From an uncultured Lewinella sp. (GTDB lineage Bacteria; Bacteroidota; Bacteroidia; Chitinophagales; Saprospiraceae), in the NCBI GenBank assembly GCA_913057725.1, contig CAJXOS010000060.1:1-35375 (forward strand): a stretch of DNA of 35,375 nucleotides, read 5' to 3'. Under the pieces are notes generated by a model. It worked only from the letters and a program-made list of their open reading frames with translations. It was not told the origin of the DNA and ran no database searches. Positions 7,893-17,792 of the stretch are shown in pieces. Position 1 is the stretch's first letter. Each line of letters opens with the position of its first letter. Both the position numbers and the translations under genes were made by a program.

Positions 7893-10800
7893 ATGAAAAA
7901 TTTGCCATCTATGCCTTTACGAATTTTGCTTGCCTTTATGGTGTTGAGCATGGGCTGGCCTACACTTCAAGCCCAGTACTTTGGTCGTAATAAACCTAAT
8001 TACGAAAACTTTGACTTCAAGGTGGTCCAATGCCCCCACTTTGAATTGTACCACTACTTAGATAATGATGCCTTTATTAGCAAATTTGTTGCACAGGCCG
8101 AAGAGTGGTACGAACAACACCAATATGTACTGGAGGACACTATCCTCGAGAAAAACCCCTTTATCCTATACGCTGATCACGCTGATTTTCAGCAGACCAA
8201 TGCCATTAGCGGAAGTATCGGTGTAGGAACAGGAGGTGTAACTGAGGCCTTTAAAAACCGTGTCATAATGCCGATTGCTATGTCCAATCAGCAGACACAC
8301 CATGTCCTTGGGCACGAGTTAGTCCACGCCTTTCAGTATAATATGATCCTTAATGGTGATTCTACCAGTCTGAGAAACCTCGGGAACTTACCCCTGTGGA
8401 TGGTGGAAGGTCTGGCGGAGTATTTATCGATCGGCTCGGTAGATGCACATACCGCCATGTGGATGCGCGACGCCGTGCTACATGATGATTTTCCTACTCT
8501 CAGAGATCTTAACAACCCCCGTTATTTTCCGTATCGCTACGGACAGATGTTCTGGGTGTTCGTCACTGGCCTGAAAGGGGATGATATCATTGCCCCGTTT
8601 TTCCTGGAAACGGCTAAGTATGGTTTCGATGTCGCCTGCCGACGAGTTATCGGGATGACGAGTGAAGACCTGTCTAAGCTTTGGAAGGGTGCCATTGAAG
8701 AGCACTACAAAGAAATGATCAATGGCCGCAAAGAGGCGTTTGTGGGTAAACAGATTATCAGTAACGAAAATGCTGGTCGACTGAATATTGCCCCAGAAAT
8801 TAGTCCCAATGGCCGTTATGTGATCTTCCTATCGGAAAAGGATGTTTTCGGCATTGATCTTTTCCTGGCAGAGGCTCGTACGGGTAAGATTATTCGCAAA
8901 GTAGCAAGTAGTACTCGTGGTGGTCATATCGATGATTTTAATTACATCGAATCCTCCGGTGCTTGGTCGCCAAACAGTCGCGAATTTGCCTACGTAGGCG
9001 TATCTAAAGGTGATAATATCTTAATCATCAACGAGGCAGAAACAGGAAAAACGGTACTCGAAGAGCCTATTCCTGGTGTTCCAGCCTTTAGCAACCCTAC
9101 CTGGTCACCAGATCGCCGCACAATTGTGGTTACGGGGCTGGTTAATGGACAGGTAGATTTATACGCCTATGATATCCGCACCAAGAAGGTGGAACAGCTT
9201 ACTGATACCCCATTCTCTGAGATGCATCCTAGCTTTTCAGCCGAAGGAAATCGCTTGGTCTTTGCGACGGATGAACTGAGTATGCGCAATGATCATCGCC
9301 ACCACGGTAAGTACCACTTCAATATCGCGGAGCTTGATATGGCTTCTCGTGTGGTGACTACCTACGACTTCTTCACAGGTGCCGATAACCTCAATCCCGA
9401 AGAAGATGCAAATGGCGATATCATTTTCCTCTCCAATCGTGATGGCTACCGCAACCTTTATCGCTACGAGCGTAGCGGTGGTAATATCGTTCAATTGACA
9501 GACCTGATCACCGGTGTAAGTGGTATTACGCATTTCGCACCTGCTTTCAGCATCGACCGCAAGCGCAATCGTTTAGTCTATACTTATTTCAGCTCTCAAG
9601 GGTATCGAATCTACCAGGCTGAGGCCGACGATCTGCTATCCAATATTGTAGCGCCAGATGATGTAGATATGACAGCTGCTACGCTGCCTCGCGTAAATCA
9701 GCGTGCTCCCAAGATTGTAGATCAACTCTTGGCCGATAATAGTGCTGGTGCAGATCTGGAGGAAGTGGTTCCAATTCAACCTATTGAGTACAAGCCTAAG
9801 TTTAAGCTCGATTATATCGGTGGCGGCGGTGGTGTTGGTATTGGTTCCAACCAAGCCTTTGGTACCACTACCGGTGTGGCCGGTGGAGTAGACCTTTTGT
9901 TTAGTGATATTCTGGGAGATAATCAGTTCTTCACGAGCATTGCCATGAACGGTGAGCTGATTGATGTTGGTGGCGTGCTAGCCTATATCAATCGCAAGAA
10001 ACGGGTCCATTGGGGTGTTTCCTTATCCCACCAACCTTTCCGAAGTTTTGCCGGATCAGAGGTAGAGTTCCGTGATACGCTCGATCTAGGTGGCGGTAAT
10101 CTAGCCTTGGTCGATCGCCAGTCTCTGTTCGAACAGCGAATCTTCCAGGAGCAACTTGGCGTGTTTGCGCAGCTGCCATTGAGTACCACTACTCGTATTG
10201 AGGCCAGCGCCAATTACTCGCTGTACTCGGGCCGAATAGACCAGCGCGACTTCTTCTACCAGCCGAATACGTTCTTCCTTGTTGGGCAGGAACGCAATAA
10301 GATTGCCGATATTCCCGGCTTCCAAATCGGACAGGTAGAAGCAGCCTTTGTGGGTGATAATTCTTCCTTCGGTCTCACGGCTCCTCTAAATGGTCAACGA
10401 TACCGTTTTGCCGTAGGGCGCTATTTCGATGAGTTCAACTTCACCTCGGTTACTGCAGATTACCGACGGTATAAGTTTATGCGGCCTGCTACTTTCGCCT
10501 TCCGCGCCACGCACTATGGCCGTTATGGTGGCAACAGCGATGACCTATTCCCACAATACTTAGGTTTTCCTTGGTTTGTGCGGGGTCTGAATAGCCAACA
10601 AGGGCAGGAGATTTTCTTGGCTTCCGGACGAGATTTCGAAGAACTCACCGGTTCCAAGCTGCTCGTCTCTAGTTTCGAGGTACGCATACCATTTACTGGT
10701 CCAAGACAACTGGCGTTAGTTAAGTCCAGGGCGTTATTCTCTGATCTCAACTTCTTCATTGACGGAGGTATAGCCTGGACACGAAACGATCAGCTCCGTG

Positions 10801-11018
10801 GTCCAATCTACACCCTCGACCGCGACGGAGAACCCCTGGTGAACCCGGTAACAGGCGAACTAGATGTGGCTTTTCCGGAGGTGAAGCCAATATTCACCGC
10901 TGGTGCATCACTACGAATCAACCTCTTCGGCGCCTTGGTTGTAGAGCCGTACTATGCCTTTCCTTTAGTGGAAGGCACTCGAGGAGTCTTTGGCCTAAAC
11001 CTCCTTCCGGGCTGGTAG
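7893..11018 (+). CDS. peptidase-MA-like / TolB-like propeller / outer-membrane barrel fusion protein
   Basis: 1041 residues. A signal peptide ends at about residue 28 (TLQAQ). Residues 40-280 form a gluzincin-like domain with HELVH at 141-145 and the downstream VEGLAEY (E172), giving a plausible complete zinc site. Residues about 285-600 hold at least six PD40/TolB-type propeller repeats, with signatures such as PEISPNGRYVIF, TWSPDRRTIVV and PSFSAEGNRLVFATDE. From about 640 to the end the sequence is beta-barrel-like, Gly- and aromatic-rich, and ends in Trp, in the manner of Omp85/D15 surface-antigen barrels. The protein is therefore probably anchored in the outer membrane with periplasmic domains. 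Its substrate is unknown. It is a single gene followed by a strong terminator. Confidence 0.82.
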   Translation: MKNLPSMPLRILLAFMVLSMGWPTLQAQYFGRNKPNYENFDFKVVQCPHFELYHYLDNDAFISKFVAQAEEWYEQHQYVLEDTILEKNPFILYADHADFQQTNAISGSIGVGTGGVTEAFKNRVIMPIAMSNQQTHHVLGHELVHAFQYNMILNGDSTSLRNLGNLPLWMVEGLAEYLSIGSVDAHTAMWMRDAVLHDDFPTLRDLNNPRYFPYRYGQMFWVFVTGLKGDDIIAPFFLETAKYGFDVACRRVIGMTSEDLSKLWKGAIEEHYKEMINGRKEAFVGKQIISNENAGRLNIAPEISPNGRYVIFLSEKDVFGIDLFLAEARTGKIIRKVASSTRGGHIDDFNYIESSGAWSPNSREFAYVGVSKGDNILIINEAETGKTVLEEPIPGVPAFSNPTWSPDRRTIVVTGLVNGQVDLYAYDIRTKKVEQLTDTPFSEMHPSFSAEGNRLVFATDELSMRNDHRHHGKYHFNIAELDMASRVVTTYDFFTGADNLNPEEDANGDIIFLSNRDGYRNLYRYERSGGNIVQLTDLITGVSGITHFAPAFSIDRKRNRLVYTYFSSQGYRIYQAEADDLLSNIVAPDDVDMTAATLPRVNQRAPKIVDQLLADNSAGADLEEVVPIQPIEYKPKFKLDYIGGGGGVGIGSNQAFGTTTGVAGGVDLLFSDILGDNQFFTSIAMNGELIDVGGVLAYINRKKRVHWGVSLSHQPFRSFAGSEVEFRDTLDLGGGNLALVDRQSLFEQRIFQEQLGVFAQLPLSTTTRIEASANYSLYSGRIDQRDFFYQPNTFFLVGQERNKIADIPGFQIGQVEAAFVGDNSSFGLTAPLNGQRYRFAVGRYFDEFNFTSVTADYRRYKFMRPATFAFRATHYGRYGGNSDDLFPQYLGFPWFVRGLNSQQGQEIFLASGRDFEELTGSKLLVSSFEVRIPFTGPRQLALVKSRALFSDLNFFIDGGIAWTRNDQLRGPIYTLDRDGEPLVNPVTGELDVAFPEVKPIFTAGASLRINLFGALVVEPYYAFPLVEGTRGVFGLNLLPGW

Positions 11019-11056
11019 GTCCAGGTAAGCATTATTACCTGTAAAGAACCACTTAG

Positions 11057-11104
11057 CAATCATCCCGAACCGCCTTCTGCGTGCGTTCGGGATGATTGTT
11101 TTTT
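11057..11104 (+). terminator. intrinsic terminator after the propeller-barrel gene
   Basis: Perfect 14-bp arms (11057-11070 and 11085-11098) around a 14-base loop, followed by six Ts. It closes the long upstream gene 39 bp after its stop. Confidence 0.85.
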
Positions 11105-11137
11105 GAGTAGGCCCAACACTTATTCCGGGCACTGTTG

Positions 11138-11145
11138 TACTTTCG
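11138..11145 (+). promoter_or_regulatory. probable -7 promoter box before the MFS gene
   Basis: TACTTTCG, one mismatch from TAnnTTTG, ends three nt before the ATG at 11149. It follows directly after the upstream terminator, where a new promoter is needed. Confidence 0.45.
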
Positions 11146-11148
11146 CGG

Positions 11149-12336
11149 ATGGTTCCGTATCTGCATCTTCGTTTATCCATCCTGCAGTTCCTGCAGTTCT
11201 TCATTTGGGGCAGCTGGTTTGTTACTGCTGGCACCTATTTGCAGAAGACACTCGGCTTCACCGGCCTTGAGGTGGGTATGGTTTACGGTACCACGGCCAT
11301 TGCCGCCACTGTCTCTCCTTTTGTGCTTGGCTTACTGGCCGATCGTTTCTTTTCCGTCGAAAAGCTCCTTGGTATTCTCCACCTCTGCGGCGGTGTTCTG
11401 CTCTTTACATTATCCCAACTAAAAACCTTTGAGCTGTTTTACCCCGCCATGTTACTATATGTGCTGTGCTATCTCCCCACTTTTAGCCTGTCCAACTCGC
11501 TTTGCTTTCATCATATAAAAGACACCAAACGAGATTTTCCGCGTGTGCGCGTGTGGGGTACCATTTCCTGGATTTTGATTGGTCTATTCATTGGATGGTT
11601 GCAAGTTGAAGACCAAGCGCTACCGTTTCAGATTGCATCTGCAGCTTCAGTGTTACAAGGTTTATACTCATTTACCTTACCATCGACGCCACCCCAAAAG
11701 CGCAGCGAAAACCTCTTGCAAAGCCTACGTGGGCCCGAAATGCAGGCCCTCTTTCGCGATCGTTCCCTCATCGTATTGGTGGCAGCCATTGCGCTTATTT
11801 GTATCCCCACTTCATACTACTACAGTTTTGTCAATCTCTTCCTCAATGAGCAAGGTGTAACCAATGCCGCCGGCAAAATGTCGATCGGGCAAATCACCGA
11901 GATACTCTTTATGCTCACCATTCCGTGGTTCTTCCGCATTTGGCGGCTTCGTACTATTGTCTTCATCGGGCTTTTGTGTTGGGGAGTACGCTACGGTTGT
12001 TTCATTATCGGCATTCACCAGTCCTCCGAGGCGTGGTTCATCGTAGGGCTCTTGTTTCATGGTATTGCCTATATCTTCAGTATGCTGTCCGCCCAGATTT
12101 ACCTGGATACGCGCGTGCCAGAGCATTTACGAAGTACTGGTCAAGGCTTTTATTCACTGCTTACCTTAGGTATTGGCGTATTTATTGGTAGCTATGTCGC
12201 GGGCCAAAGTGTGAGCAAGCACACCCTGCCTTCGGGCCTTCATGATTGGGCGCAAATCTGGTGGTTTCCGTGCCTATTTGGCATCGCGGTCGCCTTTGCG
12301 TTTTTGATACTCTTCAAGGGGCGTCAGCGGGCCTAA
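11149..12336 (+). CDS. MFS transporter, nucleoside:H+ symporter-like
   Basis: 395 residues with about 12 membrane spans and no signal peptide. The N-terminus (LSILQFLQFFIWGSWFVTAG) and the overall layout match the nucleoside:proton symporter branch of the major facilitator superfamily (NupG/XapB type), which imports nucleosides at the inner membrane. The central loop around residues 185-205 is hydrophilic, as expected between the two six-helix halves. The start at 11149 sits right behind a promoter-like box. It is followed by a palindromic intergenic element and then the M20 hydrolase gene on the same strand. No nucleoside catabolic gene is adjacent, so substrate specificity is inferred only from the family. 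Confidence 0.85.
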   Translation: MVPYLHLRLSILQFLQFFIWGSWFVTAGTYLQKTLGFTGLEVGMVYGTTAIAATVSPFVLGLLADRFFSVEKLLGILHLCGGVLLFTLSQLKTFELFYPAMLLYVLCYLPTFSLSNSLCFHHIKDTKRDFPRVRVWGTISWILIGLFIGWLQVEDQALPFQIASAASVLQGLYSFTLPSTPPQKRSENLLQSLRGPEMQALFRDRSLIVLVAAIALICIPTSYYYSFVNLFLNEQGVTNAAGKMSIGQITEILFMLTIPWFFRIWRLRTIVFIGLLCWGVRYGCFIIGIHQSSEAWFIVGLLFHGIAYIFSMLSAQIYLDTRVPEHLRSTGQGFYSLLTLGIGVFIGSYVAGQSVSKHTLPSGLHDWAQIWWFPCLFGIAVAFAFLILFKGRQRA

Positions 12337-12370
12337 ATTTGTCTTTTTCCCTCATTGGAGGGTTTTATTT

Positions 12371-12477
12371 GTTTTGGGGCCTGTACGCTACGTTGCGTAG
12401 CTCGCTACTCGCTCGGCTGTTCGCCCGCTGGCGAACAGTCCCACGCCGCAGGCGTGGCTACTCCACATCGCTAGTCC
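12371..12477. repeat. palindromic three-hairpin intergenic element (REP/MITE-like)
   Basis: After GTTTTGGGGC come three hairpins in a row: GCTACG/CGTAGC (12387-12401), CTGTTCGCC/GGCGAACAG (12417-12438) and CCACGCC/GGCGTGG (12441-12457), ending near CTAGTCC. GC-rich tandem palindromes of this type, starting TTTTGGGGC, occur as dispersed intergenic repeats in Bacteroidota genomes; that comparison is from memory. Only one copy is in this window. An open frame runs through it toward the M20 gene, but that is not real coding. Confidence 0.6.
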
Positions 12478-12533
12478 AATTTCCTAGTGATAGTTTTATC
12501 ACAGTGTCTTATTTTCACAGAAAAGGATTAGTC

Positions 12534-13997
12534 ATGAACACTGTATTCTGCAACATACGGCTGCTTTTATTCGCAATACTTATTCCAACATCGCTCACTG
12601 TATTGATAGCACAGCCATCCTTATCCAAGGACGAGGCTCAGGTGTTGGAAAGCATCGATCAGAACACGGCACACTATAGCGATATCGCTCAGCAGATATG
12701 GAGTTGGGCCGAACTAGGTTACCAAGAACAACAAAGCAGTACGCTACTGCAATCTGAATTATCTGCTGCCGGCTTCGCCGTGGAGACGGGAGTAGCCGAC
12801 ATTCCCACCGCTTTTGTGGCCAGCTTTGGTTCAGGTAGCCCCGTCATTGGTATCCTTGGCGAGTTCGATGCCTTACCGGGTGTTTCTCAGGCGGCAGTTG
12901 CTCATAAGCAGGCGCGCGCCGAATCTGCTAATGGCCACGCTTGTGGTCACCACCTATTTGGTACGGCCTCTGCTGCTGCCGTTATTGCTGTCAAAGATTG
13001 GTTGGTGCGTTCTGGTACTTCTGGTACAATACGTTTCTACGGTACCCCTGCCGAGGAAGGTGGTGCAGGAAAGGTCTACATGACTCGGGCCGGACTCTTT
13101 GATGATGTTGATGCCGTATTGCATTGGCATCCCGGCGATGGCAATAGTGCTGATGCGGGCTCTACACTTTCCAATATGTCAGCCAAATTTCGCTTCTATG
13201 GCCAAGCATCTCATGCAGCGGCAGCTCCTCATCGAGGTCGTTCCGCATTAGACGGTGTCGAAGCTATGAACTATATGGTCAACCTCATGCGTGAGCACGT
13301 CAGCGAAAAAACACGCATCCACTATGTGATCACTCGTGGAGGAGAGGCTCCCAACGTAGTGCCTGCTTTTGCGGAGGCTTTCTACTATGTACGTCACCCC
13401 GACCGGGCGGAAGTTAAGCGATTGTTTGAGCGCCTCGTTTTGGCTGCCGAAGGTGCCGCTAAAGGCACAGAAACGCAGATGGAGTATGAAATCATTCATG
13501 GTTCCTACAACCTCATGCCCAATAAGACCTTGGCGGAACTGATGCATCAAAATCTGGAAAGAGTAGGTGGTGTAGTGTACACGGATCAAGAAAAAAACTT
13601 TGCCGATAGCATCCTCCAGACATTAAACCGACCAGGAATAACACTTGATCAAGCTGAGCGCATTCAGCCCTTTAATCCTAGTCCGGGGGTGTATCCTGCC
13701 TCTACCGATGTAGGTGACGTTAGCTGGGTGGCGCCAACCACAGGGCTCCGAACTGCTACTTGGGTGCCCGGTACTAGCGCACACTCCTGGCAAGCTGTCG
13801 CTGCTGGTGGCATGAGTATTGGTAAAAAAGGAATGATAGTTGCCGCTAAGACCATCAGCCTGACGGCTATGGATCTCTTCCGTGCACCCGAAATATGCGA
13901 ACGTGCTAAGGCAGAGCTGCAAGAAAGAACAGGCGCTGATTTTCAGTACGAGGCGCTATTGGGCGATCGGGAACCACCCTTAGACTACCGAAAATAA
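12534..13997 (+). CDS. M20 family amidohydrolase, AbgB-like
   Basis: 487 residues from the ATG at 12534. The frame is open from 12246, but the extension crosses the palindromic element and hides the signal peptide, so I reject it. A signal peptide covers about residues 1-27 (LIAQP). Metal-site motifs are GEFDALPG at 109-116, GHACGHH at 134-140, TPAEEGG at 171-177, HWHPGD around 197-202, and STDVGDVSW near the C-terminus. This pattern matches the p-aminobenzoyl-glutamate hydrolase subunit B group, metal-dependent amidases that cleave N-acyl amino acids. No AbgA partner or AbgT transporter is nearby, and the signal peptide points to a periplasmic enzyme, unlike the E. coli protein. The true substrate is unknown. 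Confidence 0.87.
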   Translation: MNTVFCNIRLLLFAILIPTSLTVLIAQPSLSKDEAQVLESIDQNTAHYSDIAQQIWSWAELGYQEQQSSTLLQSELSAAGFAVETGVADIPTAFVASFGSGSPVIGILGEFDALPGVSQAAVAHKQARAESANGHACGHHLFGTASAAAVIAVKDWLVRSGTSGTIRFYGTPAEEGGAGKVYMTRAGLFDDVDAVLHWHPGDGNSADAGSTLSNMSAKFRFYGQASHAAAAPHRGRSALDGVEAMNYMVNLMREHVSEKTRIHYVITRGGEAPNVVPAFAEAFYYVRHPDRAEVKRLFERLVLAAEGAAKGTETQMEYEIIHGSYNLMPNKTLAELMHQNLERVGGVVYTDQEKNFADSILQTLNRPGITLDQAERIQPFNPSPGVYPASTDVGDVSWVAPTTGLRTATWVPGTSAHSWQAVAAGGMSIGKKGMIVAAKTISLTAMDLFRAPEICERAKAELQERTGADFQYEALLGDREPPLDYRK

Positions 13998-14010
13998 TTG
14001 AGAGCATAAG

Positions 14011-14041
14011 ACAAGCGGCTGGTACTACACCAGCCGCTTGT
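14011..14041. terminator. hairpin between convergent M20 and trpB genes
   Basis: Perfect 13-bp arms (14011-14023 and 14029-14041) around a five-base loop, followed by TTGTT. It lies 13 bp after one stop and 14 bp before the other, so it can serve both genes, better on the plus strand. Confidence 0.75.
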
Positions 14042-14055
14042 TTGTTACAGTATAC

Positions 14056-15420
14056 TTATTCAGGAACTGGAGTGTCCAGTTCTGCTAAAGAAGCCTCGAT
14101 ATCGGCAGTGGATAGCTCGTGCTTAGTGAGCTTGCCTGCGAAGTAGTCTTCATAAGCTTTCATGTCAAAATGACCATGGCCGCACATGTTAAAGAGGATC
14201 GTACGTGATACACCTTCCTCTTTACACTTAAGTGCCTCCTGAATGGCCGTAGCAATTCCATGGTTGGCCTCTGGTGCCGGAATGATTCCTTCTGCTTTCG
14301 CAAAGGTCACGCCTGCTTCGAATACCTCCAGGTTGTCATGTGCTCTTGCTTCGATCAGCTTATCCTTCAGTAGCTGACTTACAATTACTCCAGCACCATG
14401 ATAGCGCAGACCGCCGGCGTGGATAGGGGCGGGTACAAAGTTGTGCCCTAGTGTATACATAGGCAGTAGTGGCGTCATTCCTACGGTGTCACCGAAGTCG
14501 TAACGGAATACTCCTCGTGTCAGCTTAGGGCAGGATGCAGGCTCACTGGCAATACATCTGATGTTTTTACCTTCTTCCAAGTTAAGTCGCAGGAATGGGA
14601 AAGTTAGGCCCGCAAAGTTGGATCCACCACCGAATGGCGCAATAACGATGTCTGGCATATCTCCGGCCATTTCCATTTGTTTCACAGCCTCTTGCCCCAC
14701 CACGGTTTGGTGCAGTAAAACGTGATTAAGTACACTACCCAATGAGTATTTAGTGTGCTCATCCGTAGCAGCACGTTCTACCGCTTCCGAAATGGCAATA
14801 CCCAAGGACCCCGGCGAATCCGGATCATCTGCAAGTACCTTCCGGCCAGCTTCTGTCAGGTCGGTAGGGGAGGCGTAGACCTGCGCTCCCCAGGTGTTCA
14901 TCATGAGCTTGCGATAGGGCTTGTGGTGGTAGGAGATCTTCACCATGTACACCTCACACTCTATGTCAAAGTGGTTGCAGGCAAAACTCAGCGCACTTCC
15001 CCACTGCCCGGCCCCGGTTTCGGTTGTGATTCGTTTTACACCTTCTTGCTTATTGTAGTAGGCCTGTGCTACCGCTGTATTGGGTTTATGAGAACCACTA
15101 GGACTCACACCCTCGTACTTGTAGTAGATTTTGGCAGGTGTATCCAGTGCCTTCTCCAGATTATAGGCTCGGAATAGCGGTGTAGATCGCCACATTTTGT
15201 AGATGTCGCGTACCTGATCTGGTATTTCTACATACTTCTCTGCACTTACCTCTTGCTTAATCAGCTCCATCGGAAAAAGTGGAGCTAGTGCCTCTGGGCC
15301 GATGGGTTCCCTGGTGCCTGGATGCAGGGGAGGGAGCGGTTTGTTGGGCATGTCGGCCACAATGTTGTACCAATGCTCTGGAATCTCATTCTCAGAGAGG
15401 AGGATTTTTCGATTTTTCAT
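14056..15420 (-). CDS. trpB: TrpB2-type tryptophan synthase beta chain (PLP enzyme)
   Basis: 454 residues, longer than classical TrpB (about 400) and typical of the TrpB2 group. The PLP lysine is K112 in GSHKPN, the catalytic Glu is in [10 protein letters not shown] (E134), and the phosphate-binding GGGSN is at 264-268. The enzyme condenses indole with serine to give tryptophan. No trpA or other trp gene is nearby; TrpB2 copies are often unlinked and may use free indole or another substrate. There is no signal peptide, so it is cytosolic. It is a single-gene unit, divergent from thrS and closed by a hairpin shared with the M20 gene. The enzyme family is very confident; the biological role of a stand-alone copy is inference. 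Confidence 0.92.
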   Translation of the reverse strand: MKNRKILLSENEIPEHWYNIVADMPNKPLPPLHPGTREPIGPEALAPLFPMELIKQEVSAEKYVEIPDQVRDIYKMWRSTPLFRAYNLEKALDTPAKIYYKYEGVSPSGSHKPNTAVAQAYYNKQEGVKRITTETGAGQWGSALSFACNHFDIECEVYMVKISYHHKPYRKLMMNTWGAQVYASPTDLTEAGRKVLADDPDSPGSLGIAISEAVERAATDEHTKYSLGSVLNHVLLHQTVVGQEAVKQMEMAGDMPDIVIAPFGGGSNFAGLTFPFLRLNLEEGKNIRCIASEPASCPKLTRGVFRYDFGDTVGMTPLLPMYTLGHNFVPAPIHAGGLRYHGAGVIVSQLLKDKLIEARAHDNLEVFEAGVTFAKAEGIIPAPEANHGIATAIQEALKCKEEGVSRTILFNMCGHGHFDMKAYEDYFAGKLTKHELSTADIEASLAELDTPVPE

Positions 15421-15604
15421 ACGGATCTTATGTTAGTTTACTGATGACAAATTGTTCTTCTAAAGTTAACAGATGTGGTAGACAATGCCAATTATCACGG
15501 GGAGTGGAGATCATTAGTGTCGGATTTCAGCTGCTCCTCCACATTCTTTCAGTAATTCTCCATAAAATCTCTAGCGGGTTCTTCGCCAGTGTAGCTGTAG
15601 TTCC

Positions 15605-15612
15605 TACCTTTG
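15605..15612 (+). promoter_or_regulatory. candidate promoter box upstream of thrS
   Basis: TACCTTTG is a perfect TAnnTTTG match and lies 100 nt before the thrS ATG, implying a leader of about 95 nt. No T-box motif or convincing leader peptide is visible in the leader. Confidence 0.45.
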
Positions 15613-15712
15613 CGGCTTATCCATAACGAGCCTCTGGGAACGGCTGGGCGGGAGTTAGTGTTGTTGTAGAACACTTGCCCGTCAGAGCATCTGGCGGCTA
15701 TAATTTATTGAC

Positions 15713-17632
15713 ATGATCAATATCACTTTACCAGACGGTTCGGTGCGCCAAGTGGAGAGCGGCTCATCGGCTATGGACGTGGCCAAATCCATTAGTGAGG
15801 GTTTGGCACGTAATGTACTCTCCGCAAAGGTGAACGACGAAATTTGGGATGCTAACCGCCCCATTACAGAAGATGCAAGGCTGCAATTATTTACCTGGAA
15901 CGACAAAGACGGTAAAGCCACTTTCTGGCACTCTTCTGCTCACCTAATGGCCGAAGCGCTGGAGGCCTTGTATCCTGGCGTCAAGTTCGGTATCGGACCA
16001 TCTATTGAGACCGGCTTCTACTACGATGTTGATACCGGAGATCGCGTACTAAGTACGAACGACCTTGCTGCCATCGAAAAGAAAATGCTCGAGTTGGCAC
16101 GCGAGAAGAACGATTACGAGCGCAAGGAGGTCAGTAAAGCGGATGCTATCGCATTCTTTGAGGAGAAGGGCGACGAGTATAAGCTGGAGCTTCTGGAAGA
16201 TCTGGAAGACGGAAATATTACCTTTTACACCCAAGGCAATTTCACAGACCTTTGCCGCGGGCCACATATACCCAATACCGGTGCTGTCAAAGCTATCAAG
16301 CTGATGAATGTAGCCGGTGCTTATTGGCGTGGCGATGAGACTCGCCCGCAAATGACCCGTATCTACGGTGTTTCTTTTCCTAAACAAAAGGAATTGAAGC
16401 AGTACCTAGAGATGCTGGAAGAAGCTAAGAAGCGTGACCACCGTAAACTTGGTTCGGAACTTGAGTTATTCATGTTTAGTGATCGAGTAGGTTCTGGGTT
16501 GCCAATTTGGTTGCCAAAGGGTAACGCTTTGCGCGAACGCTTGATGAACTTCCTACGTGAAGAGCAGGAAAAGCGCGGCTATAAAATGGTGACTACCCCA
16601 CATATTGGTAAGAAGGACCTGTATGTTACTTCTGGCCATTATGAGAAGTACGGGGAGGATAGTTTCCAACCAATCAATACCCCACGGGAAGGTGAGGAGT
16701 TCTTGCTAAAGCCAATGAACTGTCCGCACCACTGTGAAATCTATGGACACCGTCCACACTCTTATCGCGATTTACCATTGCGTATCGCTGAGTTTGGTAC
16801 CGTTTATCGTTACGAGCAAAGTGGTGAATTGCACGGCCTAAGCCGTGTGCGTGGTTTTACACAAGATGATGCACACATCTTCTGTACACCCGATCAGTTG
16901 AAGGAAGAGTTCTTGAACGTACTTGACCTTACTGAAACTGTACTGAAGAAGATGGGCTTTGCTGAATTTACGGCGCAGATTAGTCTGCGTGATCCAGAGA
17001 AACCAGAAAAGTACATTGGTTCTACGGAGAACTGGGATGCTGCTGAGAAGGCTATCATTGAGGCTACTGAAGAGGTAGGCCTTGAGACAGTGACAGAGTT
17101 GGGTGAGGCGGCCTTCTACGGTCCTAAGCTCGACTTCATGATCAAGGATGCCATTGGGCGTTCTTGGCAGTTGGGTACCATTCAGGTGGATTACAATTTA
17201 CCTGAGCGTTTTGATTTAGAATACATCGGCGCTGATAATAAAGCGCACCGTCCGGTGATGATTCACCGTGCGCCGTTCGGTTCTATGGAGCGTTTCATTA
17301 GTATCCTGATCGAGAATACAGCAGGTAAATTCCCACTTTGGTTGACACCAGAGCAGTTTGCTATTCTACCGATCAGCGATAAGTTCAACGACTACTGCGA
17401 AGAGGTGAAGCAACAGCTAGCTGCCCACGATATCCGCGGTTATATCGATGATCGTAACGAAACTATTGGCCGGAAGATTCGTGATACAGAGTTGAAGCGT
17501 ATCCCTATCATGCTCATCGTTGGAGAGAAAGAAGCGGAGTCTAACGCCGTTGCTGTTCGTATCCAAGGTGAAGGCGATAAGGGCGCTATGCCGATCGACG
17601 AATTTGTAACTTACTTTAAGGGCTTGCTTTAA
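15713..17632 (+). CDS. thrS: threonyl-tRNA synthetase
   Basis: 639 residues, full length. The domains are TGS (about 1-61), the editing domain with HSSAH at 73-77 and CRGPH at 181-185, the class II catalytic core (about 250-530), and the C-terminal anticodon-binding domain (about 535-639). The zinc-site Cys is C337 in MNCPHHCE, and class II motif 2 is visible in [21 protein letters not shown]. It charges tRNA-Thr with threonine and edits mischarged serine. In many bacteria infC, rpmI and rplT follow; here a terminator and an unrelated gene follow, so that linkage is absent. The start ATG at 15713 gives the normal TGS N-terminus. Confidence 0.97.
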   Translation: MINITLPDGSVRQVESGSSAMDVAKSISEGLARNVLSAKVNDEIWDANRPITEDARLQLFTWNDKDGKATFWHSSAHLMAEALEALYPGVKFGIGPSIETGFYYDVDTGDRVLSTNDLAAIEKKMLELAREKNDYERKEVSKADAIAFFEEKGDEYKLELLEDLEDGNITFYTQGNFTDLCRGPHIPNTGAVKAIKLMNVAGAYWRGDETRPQMTRIYGVSFPKQKELKQYLEMLEEAKKRDHRKLGSELELFMFSDRVGSGLPIWLPKGNALRERLMNFLREEQEKRGYKMVTTPHIGKKDLYVTSGHYEKYGEDSFQPINTPREGEEFLLKPMNCPHHCEIYGHRPHSYRDLPLRIAEFGTVYRYEQSGELHGLSRVRGFTQDDAHIFCTPDQLKEEFLNVLDLTETVLKKMGFAEFTAQISLRDPEKPEKYIGSTENWDAAEKAIIEATEEVGLETVTELGEAAFYGPKLDFMIKDAIGRSWQLGTIQVDYNLPERFDLEYIGADNKAHRPVMIHRAPFGSMERFISILIENTAGKFPLWLTPEQFAILPISDKFNDYCEEVKQQLAAHDIRGYIDDRNETIGRKIRDTELKRIPIMLIVGEKEAESNAVAVRIQGEGDKGAMPIDEFVTYFKGLL

Positions 17633-17661
17633 GCTCTCAGTATATAAGATTTAGATGTAAA

Positions 17662-17700
17662 AGGGTGCAGTGGAAATACCGCTGCACCCTACTTTTTTCT
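17662..17700 (+). terminator. intrinsic terminator after thrS
   Basis: 12-bp arms (17662-17673 and 17679-17690, one G-U pair) with loop AAATA, followed by ACTTTTTTCT. It closes thrS 30 bp after its stop. Confidence 0.85.
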
Positions 17701-17755
17701 AGACAATCCATGGGGGCTTTACGGAACGAGGACTTTTTAAACCTGGAGGCTAACC

Positions 17756-17763
17756 TATCTTTG
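17756..17763 (+). promoter_or_regulatory. Bacteroidota -7 promoter box before the DUF4265-like gene
   Basis: TATCTTTG, a perfect TAnnTTTG match, lies 29 nt before the ATG at 17793 and just after the thrS terminator, where a new promoter is expected. Confidence 0.55.
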
Positions 17764-17792
17764 TCAAATAGTCAAATTAAAGCAAACGCTTT

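Noticed and set aside
12246-12533. N-terminal extension of the M20 hydrolase
   Set aside because: It overlaps the end of the MFS gene, runs through the palindromic element, and buries the signal peptide that begins at 12534.
14755-15177. 140-codon plus-strand open frame
   Set aside because: It lies antisense inside trpB, whose family motifs are unmistakable; composition is that of a shadow frame.
15613-15712. T-box or other riboswitch in the thrS leader
   Set aside because: The leader is short and lacks the conserved T-box sequence and a terminator hairpin; only weak local pairing is seen.
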